Shown here: positions 32,736 through 47,322 of the stretch, in pieces
Position numbering within the stretch: the first letter of the stretch is position 1
Layout of the letters: every line of letters begins with the position of its first letter
Source of the DNA: Struthidea cinerea
Lineage: Eukaryota; Chordata; Aves; Passeriformes; Corcoracidae
Length of the DNA: 64,000 bases
Assembly (NCBI GenBank): GCA_013397865.1
Contig: VZTI01002344.1
Coordinates: 481,793-545,792, forward strand
Direction: 5' to 3'
The notes under the pieces: model-generated
Databases searched by the model: none
Told to the model about the DNA's origin: nothing
The model's input: only the letters and a program-made list of their open reading frames with translations
Position numbers and translations under genes: made by a program

Positions 32736-35700
32736 TACCTTGTTTAATTGGGGGAGAATGTTCTGCTGATCTGCTGTAGGATGTGTTAACTTGTTTGCCT
32801 TACAGCACTAATAACTTAGGAAGGCAGAGCCACATTCTCTTGCTGTGGAAACTCTCTCGGTGTGAAGGAACTTCATCCTAGGAGGGAATTCAGGGGAGTG
32901 CTTCCTTCTGATAGGTACAGCTCTGCGTTAAGGCTGTAAACAGGTTGAACTTGGTCATTAGATCATACTTCTGCTAGTACACAAGTACAGTGTTCGACTT
33001 AGCATTTTCGTTGTGGTTACTTTAGGTTTGAGAGATGTGTATAATATTGTTCAATTAAACGAGGCTGTCCATGTTCACTCAGACCTTAAAAATTTATCAG
33101 TTAGAAATGGTACGATGTCGTTCTTTAGCACTCCTCTGTCAGTTTTGTTGTGTGACTTCCTGCTCGGGACCAAATTTTTTTTTTTTCCATATTTGGAACA
33201 TAGATTCCTTTCTTGTGTTCTCACTGAAAGGAAGACACCTCTCAAGGTAGTGTAACTTGTACTTTTATATCTGGAGATCTCAAAACCAGATTTCCTGTAA
33301 AGCAAAATTACTTGTTTACGGAGTGTCAAAAAGAAAATGTTAAGGTGATTTACATAATTTTGGTGTAATATTATAAATCACTTTGAAGTATACACTGTCA
33401 AGCTCTTAACAATCTTATTTGGGGAGGACAAAGGCTAACTAAGGTAGTGCACAGAGGAGACCAGAGCATTGCAGAGCTTCCCAGTAGGTTTAAGGAGGGG
33501 AAAAGATAAATGTTTGTTTAGTAGGAAGTTGGTGAAGAAATGAAGAGAAAATGTTAAAGAATGAGAAATCTAGTTCTTGTGTTGAACAGACCCAAACCAG
33601 TGCCTATGAGGATTAAGTAGGAGAACCATCTTGTGGGATGTGAGAATTGAAGCAATTTAAAAGCCAGGCTGCAGAGTCAGGTTGTATTGTGTACTCATAG
33701 AAACCTCTCCGAGATGTAAATAAGGTGTTAGTGGAGTATCAGACTGATTGCTAAAGCACATGACTGACAAGAGAGTAGGTGTCTCCTGGCATGTAAGGCT
33801 TTCTAGTTTGTTTAAAGGTTTAAAAAAATATTGTCAAATATGCTCATAAAATTTCTTGAAACAAACAGGTCATGGAAGTTGTATCCTCTCTCCCTCGCAG
33901 GAGCAAGGGAGTGTTGGCCCATTGGTCCTACTGCAGCTGTGAGGCAAACGAGGTCCATTGGTTTAAATCAAGACTTCTCGCTTGCTGATAGAAATAATGA
34001 TTAAAGTTAGTGTTTTAAATTATTCATTTAAACTTTGTTTTGCATTTGATAATTTCTTAAAAGGCAACTTTAGTCTAATCAGTTAGGCTCATCTATTACT
34101 GCTTCTTGCCAAACAGGACCATACAGTGTATCCATTTATGCTATTATATCACAGTAAATGTTTACATTACAAAATGGTCAGTTGTATTTACTGGGTGAAT
34201 TTCTTTCCTCATGACTTGTACAAAACTGCATTTGAATAAAAAGGTCAAATCAAATATGCATTTTTTTTTGTAATTCTACTATAATCAGACAAATCATGCA
34301 CTGGATACATAAGAGAAAATATGCTTGTTGGAGTGTGCTGTTAAATGATTGATTCTACCAGGCTGGTGTTATCTGTACTTAGCAGAATGAACTGGTTGGT
34401 TTTGGTAATTGTCTCTTTCCAGATCTTAGAATGAGCATAAGTCATCATCCCTTGTCTTGTTTTCATTTGGAGATTATAAGAGAGAGATATCTCCCACCCA
34501 TTTTATGCTGCCTCCACCAGCTTTGAATGAACTGAACTAATTTAGTAAGTGAATTGAAGAAACTAATCTTTCTGCCCCCCTTTTTTAAGAAAGATTTGTT
34601 TTGTACTTCAGTGGCTTCTGACTCTGTGGACTTAGTGACTTTCTTGAGTTTAGGAATTAGACTTTTTAAACATTTTCCAGTAGCCATGTCCTGCTTGAAT
34701 AGGGGTGCATGTGTTTGTTTAAATGGTTCTTTTAGACTCCACAGATTGCCATTAACTTAGAAAATAAATTGCACAAGTGTAATCTTGAAAACTGTATATA
34801 AAACCGATTTAAAGGAACATGTTTGGAATTTAAGTAGGCTCATCTAGAGCTCTTATGAAATGAGGGCAAACAGGTAGGCTTCTGTAACAGCTCTGTAAGT
34901 ATATCTTGGTTGCCAGGGACATAGATGCAGAAATGTGCCAGCCCCCAAAGGACTCCACATGCCTTGCCAGGGATTTTTTCTAGAGGATTTCACAATCAGG
35001 CTGTCAGGTAGGCACACGTAGTGGCTTTTTGCACGCCTACCGGCAGAAACTCACACGCAGCTTTGTGTGGGCACACCGACTTGCACTGAAACGCCCTTTG
35101 AGACTTGCTGTGGTGGTGCATGCCTTGACATGCAGGCACACATGCACACTCAGTCCTGTGGGCAGCCCTCAGCAGCGTGCGTTGGCTTGCATGAGAAGTG
35201 CCACTGAGGCAGGGCAGCTCAGCCAGCTGCAAGCTCCAAGAGTAGAAGGAGCAGCTGTCACCTGGCCCTCAAACAACTTTGTGGTTCCACTCTTCTGATT
35301 GAATGCTTCCCACCTTTGGCCATTGTGTGCAGGAAAGGAATAATATGCTGATTTCTGTGAAAGGGCCAGGAAGAAGTTCAAAAGATGGCTTTTGTGTTTA
35401 CAGCTGGTGAGATGGACATTCTCAGACACCTGCATGTCTGGACAGGAAGCCCCAGGTAAAGATATGATTTAAGGTCCATATAGCATGTGGACAGGCAAGG
35501 TTGTGCTAATGCACCTTTAAGGGGCCAGAACCCCTTCCTTAACAGAGGAGGAGGGAACTTCGGTTGTGAGGAATGTTTTAAAATGAAAAACAAAAATTTA
35601 AAATGTAAGATATAAAGTAACTATGGATCATACAATGTAGTCTCTGTTATCTGTGTGTGTCTGAAAAGCAGGGACATAACTTCCTGTCCTGTATGGGACT

Positions 35701-36454
35701 GAAGAAAAATTTTTCCTTGGTCTGCAGAAAGCTCCCAAGCTGCTGTGTGTTCTTCTAGAAATAGAACAGGAGTGGAGAAAGGAGAAACCTTTGCCTGAAG
35801 AAAGTATGACTTTTCTCCCTATCAACTGTGCTTTAAGGGTATTTTCTAAAGTGCTGCTTTTAAGCAGCAGACTGAGGGGTGAAGGCTGAAGAAAAAAACA
35901 AGAAGAGACTGCAGACTTTGTTCTCTCTTGTTTCAGTATCATCTTCCACTGCTACTCCCTGATACTTGCTCTGGGTGGTGCCTTTAGCACTGTCCCAGAA
36001 TCAGTGGGCTATCCACACCCTTCTTCCTTGACACAAGGATCAAAATAAGAAATGGAGCCATTTTTTGGCATAGTCCCATTGCCTACTCCCACACGCTCGT
36101 ACACGTGCTGCATTTTGCAGCCCTGATCTTGGATTTGCATTTATTTCTGAGAAGTCAAGGTGATAGGAGCACTCTGACAGGATAATGTTTGCTTGCTGGC
36201 TTTGTGCAGACCCTCCTGGATCATCAGTCTTTGCAGGATTACGGGCTTCTCATTTGTTCCTGGGTGATGTGCGATGGCTTCCTTCTTGTGGCAGGGTTGT
36301 ACCAGAGTTGGGGATAATAGACTGCACTCCTTGCAGCAGGATGCTTGTGACAAACTCAGATGGTCTGATGGTTATGTTCTTTTGCATTTTTCTGTTAAAG
36401 CCTTCATGCAGACTTTCAGTCTATTCTGTACTGTGTTATTGGGGCAATAGGAAA

Positions 36455-36494
36455 ACACTGGTCTGTTAGCACCTACACTGGTCTGTTAGCACCT
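36455..36494. repeat. Perfect 20-bp tandem duplication
   Basis: The unit ACACTGGTCTGTTAGCACCT occurs twice with no spacer and no mismatch. Confidence 0.95.
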
Positions 36495-39400
36495 CTCGTC
36501 TCTTTGTGCCTTCATCGGGCTGTTTCTGCATGGATGAGTGAGAGGCCTCCTGAGTGCTTGGAGACAACCTGTGAGGAGAGTCAGTGGCTCTGTTTTCCCA
36601 TCTGGTGGGTGTGCCGTGAGTGCAGCCATTTCACTGGCTGGTGTTTGAGCGGTGGACTCTGTCCGGCTCTGGACTGTTTTCCAGCTGAGTATTTGTGGTG
36701 ATGTCAGGCAGTGTGAGAAGGGAACATGACTTGGCAGGACAAAGTCTGCAGAAAGTTCAGCTCCACATTTGGCCAAGAGCCTCGAAGGGAATGAGATCTA
36801 CACACACATTCTGCTATACAGCCTGTCACACGCCCTCTCACATGCTCACATGCTCCCTTCCTGTCACACAGATCTTTCTCTCATTTTCAGACCTTTAACC
36901 CTTCCCTCCTAGCTTCTGCCTGGTAGGTTTACAAAATTCAGAAAGTCCTCCTTTTTTTGTTGCTACTGTACCTTGTGAGTGTTCAGTTCCAATGACCCCA
37001 AAGCAGAAATAGCCCATAGAGGCCAGAATCCAGAAGAGTAGTCAAAAGCAGGGCAAGTTTACTTTGCAACAAAGTTCTTAATAGTCCTTTATTCTGACCT
37101 ACGCCCCTCTGTCAGTCTTCACTGAGTGTCTTGGCAGCTCTTCTGATCTCCTTTTTTGCTCTGCTGCAGTCTTCTGGCTGATCTAGGCTTGGATATGTAC
37201 ATCTGCAACTCTCGTCCTTCTCTTCTAAGAGCAGTATTAGCAAACCCTGTCAAAATATATCCCTGATGATGGTTGAATGGGGAATAGACTAACAGTCAAG
37301 CTTGCTCTGAAGCAATTTAAAACTCTGTTCCAGTATCCCTCTGATGTGTTCTTTATTATGGGTATTTCTGTAGTCCTGTAATTTCTTCCTGACCTCTGTG
37401 CTACATCTAGGGATGATACTTCTATGAATGGGACTTGGTGCTTTTCCCCTACTGCCCTGAAGGGAATCTTAATGAGTTTCCTGCTTGTTTTGCAATCCAG
37501 TACTGTATTTCTGGTTTGCCTGTGAGCGGTAGTATTTGTTTTGATTGATGCTTTTGGGTGGAATGGAGCTTGGATACAAAGTGTTATATAGAGACATTAT
37601 TAAGAGGCTGTTTCCCAGAAACAATCTTGTATCAGTTGTGGTGATGTGCAGCATGCTGATGGAAGTACTCCTGGGGTGGGAGGAAAGGAGGAAGTCAGAA
37701 AAATGAATAAACAATTTTATTGTAAGCAGCCCTCCCCTTCTGTTCTTTCCTCTTGTGCCTCTATTCTTCATGTCCTCTAATTTCATGGCTGGTAGAGGAT
37801 GGAGAAGACCAGTTTGAAAGAGAAGGTGGTCTGGACAAGGGATAGGACTTGAGGGCTTTTGAGTTCTCTTTTTGTTTCTCTTTTTGGCTTTGCCATGATG
37901 TCATCTTGTCTTCCTGGTACAATGGTACAGCTGCTTCTTTTTTGCCTTCATCTGTTTTAGTAGCTCAGTGCTGTGAATGGACTGTGCTGTGTTCCTGCTC
38001 AGAGGAGTCAACAGCAGTTTGAGGTTCTGTGTTGAAGAGATGCTCTGAGACAGTCTGGGGAGCTGAGGAGATTTCCCTTTTGTGATGCCAGCTGATAAAG
38101 GTGCTTGGCTAGAATAGGCATGGATCATGAAATATTGTTCCCTTACTGCACAGTTGAGATGAAATAATTTTTTAAGGAAACAGGTAAAAAAAATATCAGT
38201 ATGTTGTGGGATTATTTATCATTATCATTTTCTACCTGCAGAAAAAAGGCCTGTAGTGTTATTTTGTAGACATAATCTAGTTGGTCCTCTTATTCCTTAT
38301 GGACTAGGTGTAGCCCTTTTCCCTGGCACCTCCACTACCAATATGTTATTTTGGGTATTCATTCTTGCTTCTCTCATTTTCTCTTGCTTCCGATTGAAAA
38401 TAGCATTGGGATGACTTCTCAGATCTGCTGTGACTCAGACTCGTGTTTCCCTGAAGCAGGTCTGTAACATCTGTGTTATACTATAACTAAGGGTCATAAA
38501 GGAGGAATGTATGATCCATGGTGGAGTTTTTGGCTGTAATGTGGTGCTCCAAAGAAGGTCCACAGTTATTGCAGAGAGAGGTGTCTGTAGTTCTCCCCAC
38601 TCCCTTCCAACGTCTATGCAAGTCCCATTTTAAAAAACCCAGCTTTTTGGACCTAGTTGGTTATTGTCATGGCTTCTGATCTCCGTGACACTGAGTATTA
38701 TTTATTGTCTCTTTTAAACTTTGTTCTCTGGGAAGACAAAAGAAACTCTGGGTTGTAAAACTGTGGCTTCAAAGAATGCCTGACTTACGTTTTGCTATGT
38801 ATAATTGCGCAGAACAAGATATTGATGGCTGAGTAAATATAGAGAAGGCATCCAGAAAGAAACTGAGTCTGTGGTCCTGATTTCCATGATGTCATGCAGT
38901 GGCATTTATAAAGAAACCGAGGTGGTGGGGTCAGATTGCATTTTTGGCCTTCAAGTGGGATACAATGAGCTGTCACTGCATGAAGGGTGTGTAAGAGCCG
39001 GTCAGCAGCAGGAATAATGAGCTGCAAACATCTCAACTTTAATTTTCCAAACTGAAGGGGGATTTTGCTAGTAAGCAGATTCTTTTATAGCAGGAAGTTT
39101 TGTTGGTTGCTTGAATACTTTTCACATTTGATTTTATTCTTCTTTTTTTTTTTCGGTTGGTGGCGTGTGTATCGGGTGCTGTAGTTAGAAATGTGAAGGA
39201 ATGACACCGTTAGCCAATACAGGGGCCCCAGAAAGAAAGACTTGCAAACCAAAACCACCTTTGCGTGGATACATTTAGATGTGCAAGAGGAAAAGGCTTA
39301 CTGCTAGGATAGCTAAATTTGCTTGGAGAAATTGAGTGCTACTGGCAAAAGAATGTTGTTGCCTATTTAAAGTGAGTTTCCATAGGGAAAACTTGCTATT

Positions 39401-40199
39401 GTAGTTGATCCTGACATATTCTGTGGACAAGGCCCCAGGCTGGATTCCCTCCCTTCCCCTTCCCAAGGAGTGGCACAAAACTGCCCTTTGCTTTTCTGCT
39501 AGCGGGAGGGGGCAGCTGCTCTGCTTTGAGTGTTTCATCCTCCTGGGAGGAGAACAGATGGGATTTTTCCTACAGGAAAAATCCCTATCAGAGGCTCAGT
39601 CGTGCTTCCTGCCATCTGAAGGTCGGTGCTGATAATGGTGTTGAGCTGTCAGTGAGCTGGAGTCCTAGCCAGACAGGGGATTATTGCAGTTCAGCTACAA
39701 ACATCAAGTTCTGCACATGTTCATCCCTGTGGGTGCTGCAGAAGTTGGTGTCCCTCTAAAGTGGCTGTGCTCTGTCTCCTCCCCATGTTGGGACACTGGC
39801 TTCTCAGCTCACCTGGCCAGACAAAACTGAGAAACAATGACTTGTCATTTTACAGGATGGCTTGGAGGGGAGGGTAAGATGAAGGGATGCTGCTACTGTC
39901 ATATCTTCCTTGCTGTAAGCCTGTGCATGCTCTGGTTTTGGCCATTCCTGAGGTGGCTGTACTCCAGGTTAGCCAGAAGCTTGAAAGCTGAGGTGATATT
40001 AGAAAGCGTAGAAGAGGCTAGAGATTTTTTTTACCCAGATCAGGATTGTGTTGTTTTCCAGAGTTCAAAGGAACTTGTGTCAATGGCCTTTGAAAGGGCT
40101 TTCGTGGCAGCAAGGTGGCTACATCACTCCTGATATCTATCACTTGTTACTCATTTCCAATTCAGTAACCAGGGAAAATTCTTATCTTCTTACTATAAT

Positions 40200-40304
40200 C
40201 CCTCCCTCCCTCTCCCTGTTTCCCTCCCCTCTCTCTCTTCTCTTCCCCCTTCTTCTCCCTCTTCCCCTATCCTCTTGTCTGCCTCTTTCTGTCTCCCTTT
40301 GTCA
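40200..40304 (+). repeat. Homopyrimidine tract
   Basis: About 105 bases almost entirely C and T (CCTCCCTCCCTCTCCC and similar), with only a handful of purine interruptions. It lies in the presumed NR1H3 5' intron. Confidence 0.9.
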
Positions 40305-42910
40305 GAGGGACTAATACTTCCTTGCAAACAGGAAGAGAGGCGAGAGCAGCCCTCTGTGCAGTGTGAATGAACTCCAGTAACCCCATCTCCTTTCTCTCCA
40401 CTCAGTTGCAGAACCAAGGACATCTGGCAGTTGGAAAAGAGGGAGGGAGGAAAAATAAAGGCACAGCCCATTTCAGGATCTTACCCACCCTGAAAGTAGT
40501 CACACGTATGCTCTCTTTTCCTCTTGCTCCTTATGTTGACATGGCTCTCTTTGATCAGGCAGAAACCAAGAGGTGAAGGGAAGGGCAAACCCAAAACCTC
40601 AGCCTTTGCCAGGCAAGGTATAACGAGAGGCAGGTGAGAGAGCAGGGAGCCTCTGCTGCTGGATGAGGCATGTGAGCAGGACTTGCAAAACAGTTGCTGT
40701 TAGGGGTGAGCTCTGCAGAGCCTGTAGTTTCCTGGGTGGGACTGCAGTCAGCACATTCTATTGTCATCTGATTTAAAATTTGGGAAGCCATATTTCCAAA
40801 ATGAGGGAGTCTGCAGGTTCTGCAGGAAAGAAACAAATCTTGTAGTCTGCAGATGATGGACAAGGAACAAGTTTGGTTGTTTGGACTTTTTAGCAAGCAG
40901 AAGTACTTTGGGCTTATTCTACCCTGGTTTATTGCATTATGTTTGGTCATACAGTTGTGCTTTAAGATTCTAATTCACTTCGCTAACCCATTTGTTCACT
41001 TGTTTCAGTCCTGTATTCCTTCTTGCCTGATGTGGGGTGAAACTGGCTTGGAACTTCTGTTGCTATCATTGTTTGTTTATAATACTCTTCACCCACGGAA
41101 TAGCTAAGTCATATTAAGTTCAGATTCAGAAATGTCCATAGAACTCTTTGCATTTTGGTTGTAATTATAAGATCTAATTCTGGAAGGAAAGTTATGTAGA
41201 TATCCAGTCTCCCAGCACTCAGCTTTAGGGTGTTTCTCTGTAACAGCCAGACTTTTTCTGTCTCAGTGTTCTTTTAGGCGTAGTGTCTTTCAGAGTGACA
41301 CCTTTCAGGAAACACGATTATTACACCTTTCTTCTCTTCCCAGTACTCTTGCAACCAAGTGACATACATTTGTTTATTTTAATCTTTTTGGTTGTTAGTC
41401 ACTTCTGCTGTTCTCTGAACTTTGCTGTGGTTTCCATACCTGACCTGGGTAGGAGACAGCGTGCCTTGTGTTGAGACCAAACTAAACCCAGTGAGAGCTG
41501 GATGCTGCAGTGAGCCCACTTCAAAGGGAGAGACAAATGCCTGGGCAAAGGCCATGCCAGGAATCAGCAAAGTTATGGATAATAAAGGAGTTGGTCAGCA
41601 GCAGGAGTAAAAGCTAAAGTAAGGTGGGGGACAGAGGGAGGCAGGCTCTGAAACTCAGAGCTATAGGGAGGGAGAGGTGGCAATAAGACCTTTAACTTGA
41701 GGGCAAGGGATCAGAATGCAGCTGCACAGCTGGGAGTGACCTGTAGGACTCTTCTGCATAATTGTCAGTGGTGGCAACAACTTGAAAGGCTCATAGAGCA
41801 GTGCTACAATCTTTGACTGCTGCTCGTGGTCAGCTGAAGCTTAGCTGGACAGCAAATGAAAGCAATCAGGAGCTTTTCTTTATCAGCTTGGGACTGACGA
41901 TGGCTCGCAAACTCCTTCCGGTTTGTGATTGCCTTGATGCTTCTGGGAGGACAAAATGGATAATGCAATTTCAAACAGTGTCCCTGCAGTTCTCTGAGAG
42001 AGGGATTTACAGCAGGGGTACTGAGCTAGTCTGTTCCCTGAGAGTTGCAGAACTGTTTTTTTCCATTCTTTGTAAACATACTGTTCAAAATCATTCTTTA
42101 CAGTATTCTGTTGCATTGCTTTTCACATTTTGCATTTTCGTGGTTTGTCCCTCCCATTGTCAAAGTTATTATTTTTCCACACGAGTTTTGACAGTTTTCA
42201 CATGTAATATTACTTCATTTTCAAAGCATAAGATTCATTTTCTGTCTTGAAAGGTACAGAGTGTCTTTTTCAGCCTTTTCCTAATTGAAACATGTTATAT
42301 GTATACTACTGCCTCACTCATGGACCTGCTATCTGTTTCAGCATTTCGTGAGAAATGTGATGATGTAGAGGGAAGGAAGAAGAAGGAGCCAACATGACCT
42401 GGGAATAATCTTTGTTTCTCTGAGTCAGCTACAAGGTAGTACCAAGATCCTAGGGAAGATTTGTGAAAATACTCTGTCTGATACACCCGACACAGTATAG
42501 GAAGGACATTAGGTCACAAAATGTGGTTACTCTGTGTTGGAGTGAGAGCTCTTCTGGACCCAGGCCCAGAGGAAAGCCAAAGCACAGGGGTTGAATTAAA
42601 ACCTTTGGACAAGCTGAGATACGTGAAGTCATACCAAAGTGAAACAGAAATACAGATTTTTAACTTTTAGTACAAATACATGCTAAGTGCTTTAAACATT
42701 GAAAACCTGCAGCAAAGAGACCTTAAACACAGTTCTTACTGCAGCAGTGTTTCCTTTTCACAGGATTTCTTTACTTTAGACAAAACATAGATGGAACTAT
42801 ATTGTTCACATTTTTTAGATAGTGTTCACATAAACAATAAGAGCTGATAGAAACTGTACACGCAAATCTGCGTAATACCTATGTAATACTTGTGTAAGAC
42901 CTACGACTGT

Positions 42911-43190
42911 TAGAATTAGGCCAGTATAGGTTAAGAAAAGAAAAACTAGAATTGTGTGTCAATTTTATTAGTCAATTAACAAATATAATCCACACTTCTG
43001 TAAGTTTAGAGAAGAAAAAGAAGCTGTTTTCTACTTGCTGTTTGCCTGCTGCTGCTGCTGTTACTGCTTGGCCTTATCATGTAACCCCTTTGAACTCTAC
43101 CTTCAGAAAACTATGAGACTGTGAAATAAAGAACTTTAGCAAGACAGCAGCCTCCTCTGCTCTTTCACCCTTGTCCAAAAACAGAGGGTA
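42911..43190 (+). mobile_element. Possible LTR fragment
   Basis: A block that begins TGTTAGAATTAGGCC, contains AATAAA at 43125-43130 followed by a CT-rich stretch, and could end near CCAAAAACA. This layout resembles a short LTR with a polyadenylation signal. I find no flanking target duplication and do not recognise the family, so this is only a suggestion. Confidence 0.25.
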
Positions 43191-46100
43191 TCCCATCAAA
43201 AGCTCAACAACTCTGTATGAAAGGATTGGAGCAGTGGTGCCTCTCAAGGGGCTTAGTTCTCTGCTGGTGCTGTAGAGTCCTGTGAAATCTCAGTCTAACA
43301 GGTATGGTTTTTTTCTTGGCAATTTAGATCTGCAGCCAGCATTTGATACCCAAGGTAGCATCATCACTGTGTAAGTTGTGCATTTAGATTTCAGCAGAGG
43401 TCATTATACACTGCCCTGGGCCCAGCTTTCGGAGATAAATGCTAGCACCCAATGTGAATCTATATTGCATGTCAGAACACATTAGAAGCCAAAATGCCAA
43501 ATTATATCCCTGCTTTAGTTACCTTTGAAAGATAGCCCTTCCTGTCAGATGCATTTCTTCACCAACAGCCTATTAAGGCCCATGCACAGAGGTGCAGTCC
43601 TGTTGACACACAGTGAACACAGTCGTGTTAGCATATGTATACAAATGTGAGGTCTCCTGCTGATGCTGACATGCTGCAGAGTGCATGCTTGTTATTCATT
43701 AGAGAACTGAAACATAGCTATATATTTTTGCCTTGGCAGAAACTGTAGGATACTGTAATTTACAGGGCCAGGACTGTGGTGAATAAATCCTGTTTTGAAG
43801 GATCACAGAGACTTGAACAAACTTCCTAAAAAGCTACTCTTTCCTCTGAGCATCCATTATTTGGAGGTGAAGGGCTTGTTGTACTATTCCTCTGATTATT
43901 CATGTGTTACACAGTACAGTTTCTTCAGAGATGTGCTTGCATCTGGTCTGGTTCCTGATCCTTAAACTCCTCACAGAAAGCGCCAAAGTAGGAATACAAG
44001 GGAGAGGACAGCACTGTCTAGCAGAAGTGACACAGTAACTGCATCTGGCTCATTTGGTTTCTTTATGAGCTGTGCTGCCCAATGGTATCTCCTTTACTTG
44101 TCCTCTATGAATGTGGGAAAATAGTTTGCTATATTCTGTAGTTTAGTCTGTTGATGACAAGTCAGATCAAAGTCTTCCAGAAGAATGTGTAAGTGCTTCA
44201 GCTGACTTGGAAGAGGGCTCAGCTGAGGGAGTGGGATGAGACTGTTGCTGGAGGAAGCGGTGCATGTTTCTGGCATTTAGCATGAGGTGCAAGAGCCAGA
44301 GCTGCCACCTTTAGTCTCTGAAAAAAACAGTGCCTTGTTGTAAGAGTGCTGACCTGGAGACCATCAGTATCTGAGTTGTTCTGTTGCCTCAGAAAAGAAG
44401 GGGAGATGGAAGAAATGGAGCAGGGTGAAGCTGATGGTGACACATTTCAGAAGTGTTCAGCGTTGTATTTGAGACATGGGTGGCAAGGGCTGGCAGAAAT
44501 TTGTTTTCATCAGCCTTTCATCTCTACATATTTCCTCATGTATGCCTGCTCATCAGGTTACTCTGTTGAGGATGGTGCATTAGAGAGAAGTGATTGCTTC
44601 ATCTTTTGTCACATGGCCAGTGCTGGTTTCTAAAACCGAAGGAGCTGAGACAGACAGTGGGAGGCAGCACAGCATACTGTGTCAAGAAGACAGTATCCCC
44701 TCTTGCAGTTATGGCTTGCATCACCTTTCTGCATTTTTGGTTGAGGTGGTGGTGCAAATTGGAAAGTGTGAATCTCTAATAACGTGATTATTAGTAGAAA
44801 AGTAGACAAGATTTTTAGTCTTGTAAAAACAATCCTCATGCGTTTCTGTGAAAACTAAGTCTCAGGCCTAGTCATACAGCCTCTCGCTTGTGTGCGTGTG
44901 AGGAAAATGCTCTTTAGGCTTCTTTACCTAGCACCAGAGTGCCGCTGTTCACGTCAGTTTTCCACAGCCTGCAACTGTTACTGCACCTACAAAAAAACCC
45001 CAAAAACGCTCTGTCTTACCAGTGGAGAAGACAAATAACCTTTTCTATCTGGCACATTCTGTTTTGGGAAGGTTGGAGGCTGGTGCACAAAGCAGGAACG
45101 AAGCAGGAGCACATTGGGTAGTTCTACAGCACAGATAATGGCTTATCTGTTGCCTTGTCCTGGATGTGCATGTGGATTTATATTCCCCTCCCTCTTGGTA
45201 GCTTGCAGTCTCTCAGCTGCTCCCCGTTGGGCTCCAGATGTCTTGCTGACAGCAAGTTTCACTCTTGCAATGTCAGTCATTGTTGTGCAGATCACACAGG
45301 TTTTGAAATCCCATCAGACTGTACCCTCCTCTTCTGTTTTCTGGAGTAAGTTTCAGTTGTGGCTGGGGTGCACTAAGAATGGGTCACTGAACTGAAGGCC
45401 TGGGCCTGAGCACTGTCACTCAGTCCCTCAGCTGGGGGATCAAACTCTTCCTTTGAAAAATTGCTGCAGTGGTGCTGCTGGTGATTCATTCTGCACAATA
45501 ATTAATCTTGGAGTGAGTCTTTTGCGTGGTTTGAAGGAATGTGGAGATGCAGAAGCTTATGCTTAGCTTTCTTGTTTCATGCCCAAACATGTCCAGAGAC
45601 ATCTGTGTCAGCATTGGTGAGGAGCTTACATAGGACTAGGAATACAAGTTGTGTTTGGATTTGTTACACTAAAGTTCTCATCTCCATCTGATGCTCTATG
45701 CTGCTTCCACAAGGTTTTCAGATTCTGCAAGATTTCCTGGGGAGACTTTTTTAAAAAAAAGTTGGTTGTGGTAGCCACATTGTTCCTTCGAGGACCATGA
45801 GTTTCTTTGAATTGGTTACAAATCACATTGGTTAGGTTGTAGTCTCCCATAGCAGGACTTCTTTCTGTCTGTAGCTTTAAGTTTCATATTTGCTGTCCCT
45901 GCTTTTGTACTAGATAGTCTGTTTCTCCAGCTCTCTCAGAGAAGGGAGCTCTGAATTCCTGATGCAGTCTGAGGCTGTGTTTACAAAGGTCACGTGAATT
46001 AATGTGCCCTGTGGGTTTTAACACCTGTATCCGCAGTGTAATTGGAGATGACAGGAGCTCAGCAGGCCTGACAGTGTGACTTGTTCTTATACTTGATGCC

Positions 46101-47322
46101 TGTTTCAGAGTACTGGGGGGGGTTCGTGTGTGGAAGCATTGCTTTCATCGTTGTTTCTGACATCCTAAGAAAAGTTGTGTGATCTGGTCCAAATATCCAG
46201 GAGGAAAGAAGGGACCTGGGACAGTGGTTCTCTGCCTCTTCGTGGTCAGCACCAGAGTGTGTGGGGCATTCCCCTGCTTGCCTGATGCTCTTGTATCTGG
46301 GCTGCTTTAGAGCTTTCTGTCACCTCCTGTGTTTCAGGGACTGATAGGCTTCCAGTCCTGAACTCAGTCACTTGGACTGGTACAGGCCTTTCATGTAGTT
46401 GCTTTTTAAATCAGTTAATCTCTTTAGCTTGCATTGGTAAATCACCAAGTTAAGATCAACTGATGTTCAATCAGATTAGGAAGTGTTTACATGAACAATT
46501 TGCATCAGTTTCACTGAATCTGTGTGATCAAACAAGTTGGGTCTTTTTCTGTGCAGGTGGGGCTTTTTGGAAAAAAGTGGTTGGATTTGCTTTCCAGTTT
46601 CATGTTCTGTAGTGGAGTCAGGGCTATATAATGAAGATGCTTTTCAGTATGGTTTCTAGGTTCCAAAAAGGGTGTCCTCAGAAGGTCGATGAATCTTTTT
46701 CCTGAGAATGGTATCATTGCCATTTCCCATAGCTGGGATGTTGGCTTTCAATTTCTTACTGTAGGTGAGGGGAGCATTTGTCATCCTTATTTTTGATGCA
46801 TCATCAACCTTTGTCACAGTCTTTGGCTACTGATAGTAAGAGGGAAATCTGATGTTTTGTAGTCTGCTAAATAATTGTATGAAAATCTCTTTTCCAATTT
46901 TCTATATGCTCTGCAATACACGCACCAAAATTCAGGGCAGCTGGCAGCACTGAGCTATTTGTTACTGGGAGCTTTAACAAAGGCCACTGGTTATAATGCC
47001 AGGAATTTCCCTCTTACACACTTGGACCGATCAGGGATGCAATGCACTTGGTAGTGTTAGCGGTAATGAAGACTTGTCCTGCTTTGATATATCTGTTGGC
47101 AATGAAAGCATAGTTTTGCACCTGCGTATGCTTGTCTTGTACCTTTTACTACAGTTTGTTAAAATACTGTGTTTCAAGAGTATAAACATTGATAAAACAA
47201 AGCTAATGACGGAAACAAAATCTTGAACCTTGCTTGTGATACAGCTTGTAACAGATTTTGGAAGTTAATAGTCTCAGTAGTTGAACTCTTGCCTCTTTTG
47301 CATCTGTTTGTTTTTTCCACAG

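Larger units (their letters stand above)
30600..47322 (+). other. Probable NR1H3 5' intron, 16.7 kb without coding exon
   Basis: No exon with conserved coding content was found on either strand. The stretch holds a CR1 tail (32640-32735), a pyrimidine tract (40200-40304), a small tandem duplication (36455-36494) and a possible LTR fragment (42911-43190). Otherwise it is unique, AT-rich sequence. Extra non-coding 5' exons could be present but cannot be seen by eye. Confidence 0.5.

Noticed and set aside
35029..35298. Plus-strand frame rich in His and Cys
   Set aside because: Produced by CA/TG-rich sequence; no conserved domain or splice sites.
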